Shown: piece after piece, positions 61,494 through 64,000 of the stretch
Layout: every line of letters starts with the position of its first letter
Position numbering within the stretch: the first letter of the stretch is position 1
Source: Calliopsis andreniformis
Lineage: Eukaryota > Arthropoda > Insecta > Hymenoptera > Andrenidae
Reading direction: 5' to 3'
DNA: 64,000 bases
Assembly (NCBI RefSeq): GCF_051401765.1
Contig: NW_027480422.1
Location: forward strand, 12,852,001 to 12,916,000
Position numbers and translations under genes: made by a program
The notes under the pieces: generated by a model
Database searches by the model: none
Seen by the model: the letters and a program-made list of their open reading frames with translations, nothing else
Told to the model about the DNA's origin: nothing

Positions 61494-64000
61494 GGTATTT
61501 ATATTGTATTTTATGCTTCTGGCGTAGGGTTGTTAGGCCCTAACTATTCGATCTGGGGGAACCACGCCCTAGACTGAAGCCTAGGTTGCCCGGAACGTAG
61601 AAATGACCATCACTTTCACACTGGTTGCAATTATTCCTGTTATACAATGGAAAAACTGTTGTATTTATATTGTTTTTTATAGTTATGGCGTTGACTTCTA
61701 AGGCCGTAGCTATTCGATGTGGTGGAGCAATGCCCTAGAGTGAAGCCTAGGATGCCCGCAACGTAGAAATGACCATATCTTTCACACTGTTTGCAATTAT
61801 TCCTGTTATACGATTGAAAAACTGTTGTATTTATATTGTATTTTATGCTTCTGGCGTTGACTTCAAAGGCCCTGACTATTCGATTTGGTGGAGCAACGCC
61901 CTAGGGTGAAGCATAGGTTGCCCGGAACGTAGAAATGCCCATCACTTTCACACTGGTTGCAATTATTCCTGTTATACGATGGACAAACTGTTGGATTTTT
62001 AATGTACTTTATGCTTCTGGCGTTGACTTCTAACGCCCTATGTATTCGATCTGGTGGAGCAATGTTTCAGTGTTAAGTCTACGATGCCCGGAACGTAGAA
62101 ATGGCCGTTACTTTCACACTGGTTGCAATTACTCATTTTATACGATGGAAAAACTGTTGTACATATATCGTATTTTATGCTTCTGGCATTGACTTCTTAG
62201 GCCCTAACTATTCGATCTGGTGGAGCAACGCCCTAGAGTGAAGCCTAGGTTGCCCGGCACGTCGAAATGACCATAACTATCAGACTGGTTGCAATTATTC
62301 GTTTTATGCGATGGAAAGACTGTTGTATTTATATTGTTTTTTATAGTTATGGCGTTGACTTCTAAGGCCGTAGCTATTCGATGTGGTGGAGCAATGCCCT
62401 AGAGTGAAGCCTAGGCTGCCCGGAATGTATAAATGACCATCACTTTCACAATGGTTGCAATTATTCTTGTTATACGATGGAAAAACTGTGGTGATTATAT
62501 TGTATTTTATGCTTCTGGCGTAGGCTTCTTAGGCCCTAACTATTCGATCTGGGGGAACCATGCCCTAGACTGAAGCCTAGGTTTCCCGGAATGTAGAAAT
62601 GACCATCACTTTCACAATGGTTGCAATTATTCTTGTTATACGATGGAAAAACTGTTGTATTTATTTTGTATTCTATTCCTCTGGCGTTGACTCCTAAGGC
62701 CGTAGCTATTCGATCTGGTGGAGCAACGCCCAAGGGTGAAGCCTAGGTTGCCCGTAACGTAGAAACGACCATAACTTTCATACTGGTTGCAATTATTCGT
62801 TTTATACCCTGGAAAAACTGTTGTATTTATATTGTATTTTATGAGTCTGGAGTTGTTTTCTAAGGCCCTAACTATTCGGACGGGTGGACCAACGCCCTAG
62901 AGTGAAGCCTAGATTGCACGGAACGTAGAAATGACCATTACTTTCACACTGGTTGTAATTATTACTGTTATACGATGGAATAACTGTTGTATTTTTATTT
63001 TATTTTGTGCTTCTGGCGTTGACTTCTAAGGCCCTAGCTATTCGATCTGGCGGAGCAACGCTCTAGAGTGAAGCCTAGGTTGCCCGGAACTTAGAAATGA
63101 CCAACACCTTCACTCTGGTTGCAATTATTCCTGCTATACGATGGAAAAACTGTTGTATTTATATTGTATTTTATGCTTCTGCTGTAGACTTCTTAGGCCC
63201 TAGCTATTCGATCTGCAGGAACAACGCCCTAGAGTGAAGCCTAGGTTGCTGGGAACGTAGAAATGATCATTACTTTCACACTGGCTGCAATTATTCCTTT
63301 TATACGATGGAAAAACTGTTGTATTTTTATTGTATTTTATGCTTCTGGCGTTGACTTCTAAGTCCCTAGCTATTCGATCTGGTGGTGCAACGCTCTAGAG
63401 TGAATCCTAGGTTGCCCGGAACTTAGAAGTGACCATCACCTTCACTCTGGTTGCTGTTATTCCTGTTATACGTTGGAAAAACTGTTGTATTTTTATTGTA
63501 TTTTATGCTTCGGGCGTTGACTTCTAAGGCCGTAGCTATTTGATCTGGTAGAGCAATGCCCTAGAGTTAAGTCTAGGATGCCCGGAACGTAGAAATGGCC
63601 ATTGCTTTCACACTGGTTGCACTTATGCGTTTGATACGATGGAAAAGCTATTATACATATATCGTATTTTATGCTTCCAGCGTTGACTTCTTAGGACCTA
63701 ACTATTCGATATGGGGGTACCACGCCCTAGACTGAAGCCTAGGTTGCCCGGAACGTAGAAATGCCCATCACTTTCACACTGGTTGCAATTATTCCTGTTA
63801 TACAAGGGAAAAACTGTTGTATTTATATTTTATTTTATGCTTCTGGCGTAGGCTTCTTAGGCCCTAACTATTCGATCTGGGGGAACCATGCCCTAGACTG
63901 AAGCCTAGGTTGCCCGGAACGTAGAAATGACCATCACTTTCACACTGGTTGCAATTATTCCTGTTATACAATGGAAAAACTGTTGTATTTATATTGTTTT
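61494..64000. repeat. 19-mer HOR, copy 2, cut by the window end
   Basis: Matches 58340-60846 at +3154 bp with only scattered single-base changes. The window ends within the unit, at the base equivalent to 60846, so about 650 bp of this copy and possibly further copies lie outside. Identity remains very high up to the last base, which suggests the HOR continues. Confidence 0.92.

Larger units (their letters stand above)
1..64000 (+). repeat. 166-bp satellite array, uninterrupted across the window
   Basis: A unit of about 166 bp repeats head to tail about 385 times, always in the same orientation. Landmarks such as GAACGTAGAAATGACC, TATACGATGGAAAAACTG and TATTTTATGCTTCTGGCG appear once per unit in every part of the window, and their reverse complements were never seen on the + strand. 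No insertion, inversion or unique spacer interrupts it. Unit length varies only through small indels of 1-3 bp, with a net loss of 36 bp over the window. Size, purity and higher-order organisation resemble centromeric or pericentromeric satellites of plants and animals; that role is inferred. I do not recognise the monomer as a named satellite family. Confidence 0.98.

Noticed and set aside
1..64000. CRISPR array
   Set aside because: Repeats are 166 bp, directly adjacent and diverged, with no short constant repeat separated by unique spacers and no cas genes.
1..64000. Transposon or retrovirus-like insertions, tRNA, rRNA or other RNA genes
   Set aside because: I found no break in the 166-bp register, no terminal repeats flanking foreign sequence, no target duplications and no RNA gene landmarks in reading the window.

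Overview
The window is one uninterrupted satellite DNA array from end to end. A monomer of about 166 bp repeats head to tail on the same strand roughly 385 times. The landmark GAACGTAG recurs in register from position 43 to 63917, a span of 63,874 bp; 385 x 166 is 63,910, so the net length loss is only 36 bp. I see no protein-coding gene, RNA gene, transposon, CRISPR array or unique sequence. All open reading frames here are short (about 60-90 codons) and are by-products of the repeat. This organisation is eukaryotic and typical of centromeric or pericentromeric heterochromatin. I do not recognise the monomer and cannot name the organism. Composition is moderately AT-rich, with six CpG sites in a typical monomer.

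Neighbouring monomers differ at many positions, but blocks of monomers recur as higher-order repeats (HORs) whose lengths are near-integer multiples of 166 bp. From left to right: a 4-mer HOR of 664 bp (1-1155); mostly single or shuffled monomers, parts of which recur 9 kb away (1156-6637); a 3-mer HOR of 497 bp (7215-8440); mixed monomers (8441-11035); a complex mosaic in which several named blocks recur every 2.6-4.5 kb (11036-27156); a nearly identical 8-mer duplication of 1326 bp (27157-29636); an area with 6-, 10- and 12-monomer spacings (29637-33862); blocks repeated at 2324, 3154 and 3320 bp (33863-39340); three copies of a 24-mer HOR of 3982 bp (about 38224-50896); a mosaic with its own variants (50897-58339); and a 19-mer HOR of 3154 bp in two copies, the second cut by the window end (58340-64000).

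The 24-mer and 19-mer HORs look the most recently amplified, since their copies differ at only a handful of bases over several kilobases. Small deletions of 1-3 bp explain exactly why several HOR lengths fall short of multiples of 166, and they serve as lineage markers. Two amplification junctions can be placed within about 27 bp. Several two-monomer haplotypes recur across the array in different surroundings, which points to unequal exchange and conversion in units larger than one monomer. A centromeric role is an inference from structure; nothing in the sequence proves it. No canonical CENP-B box was found.
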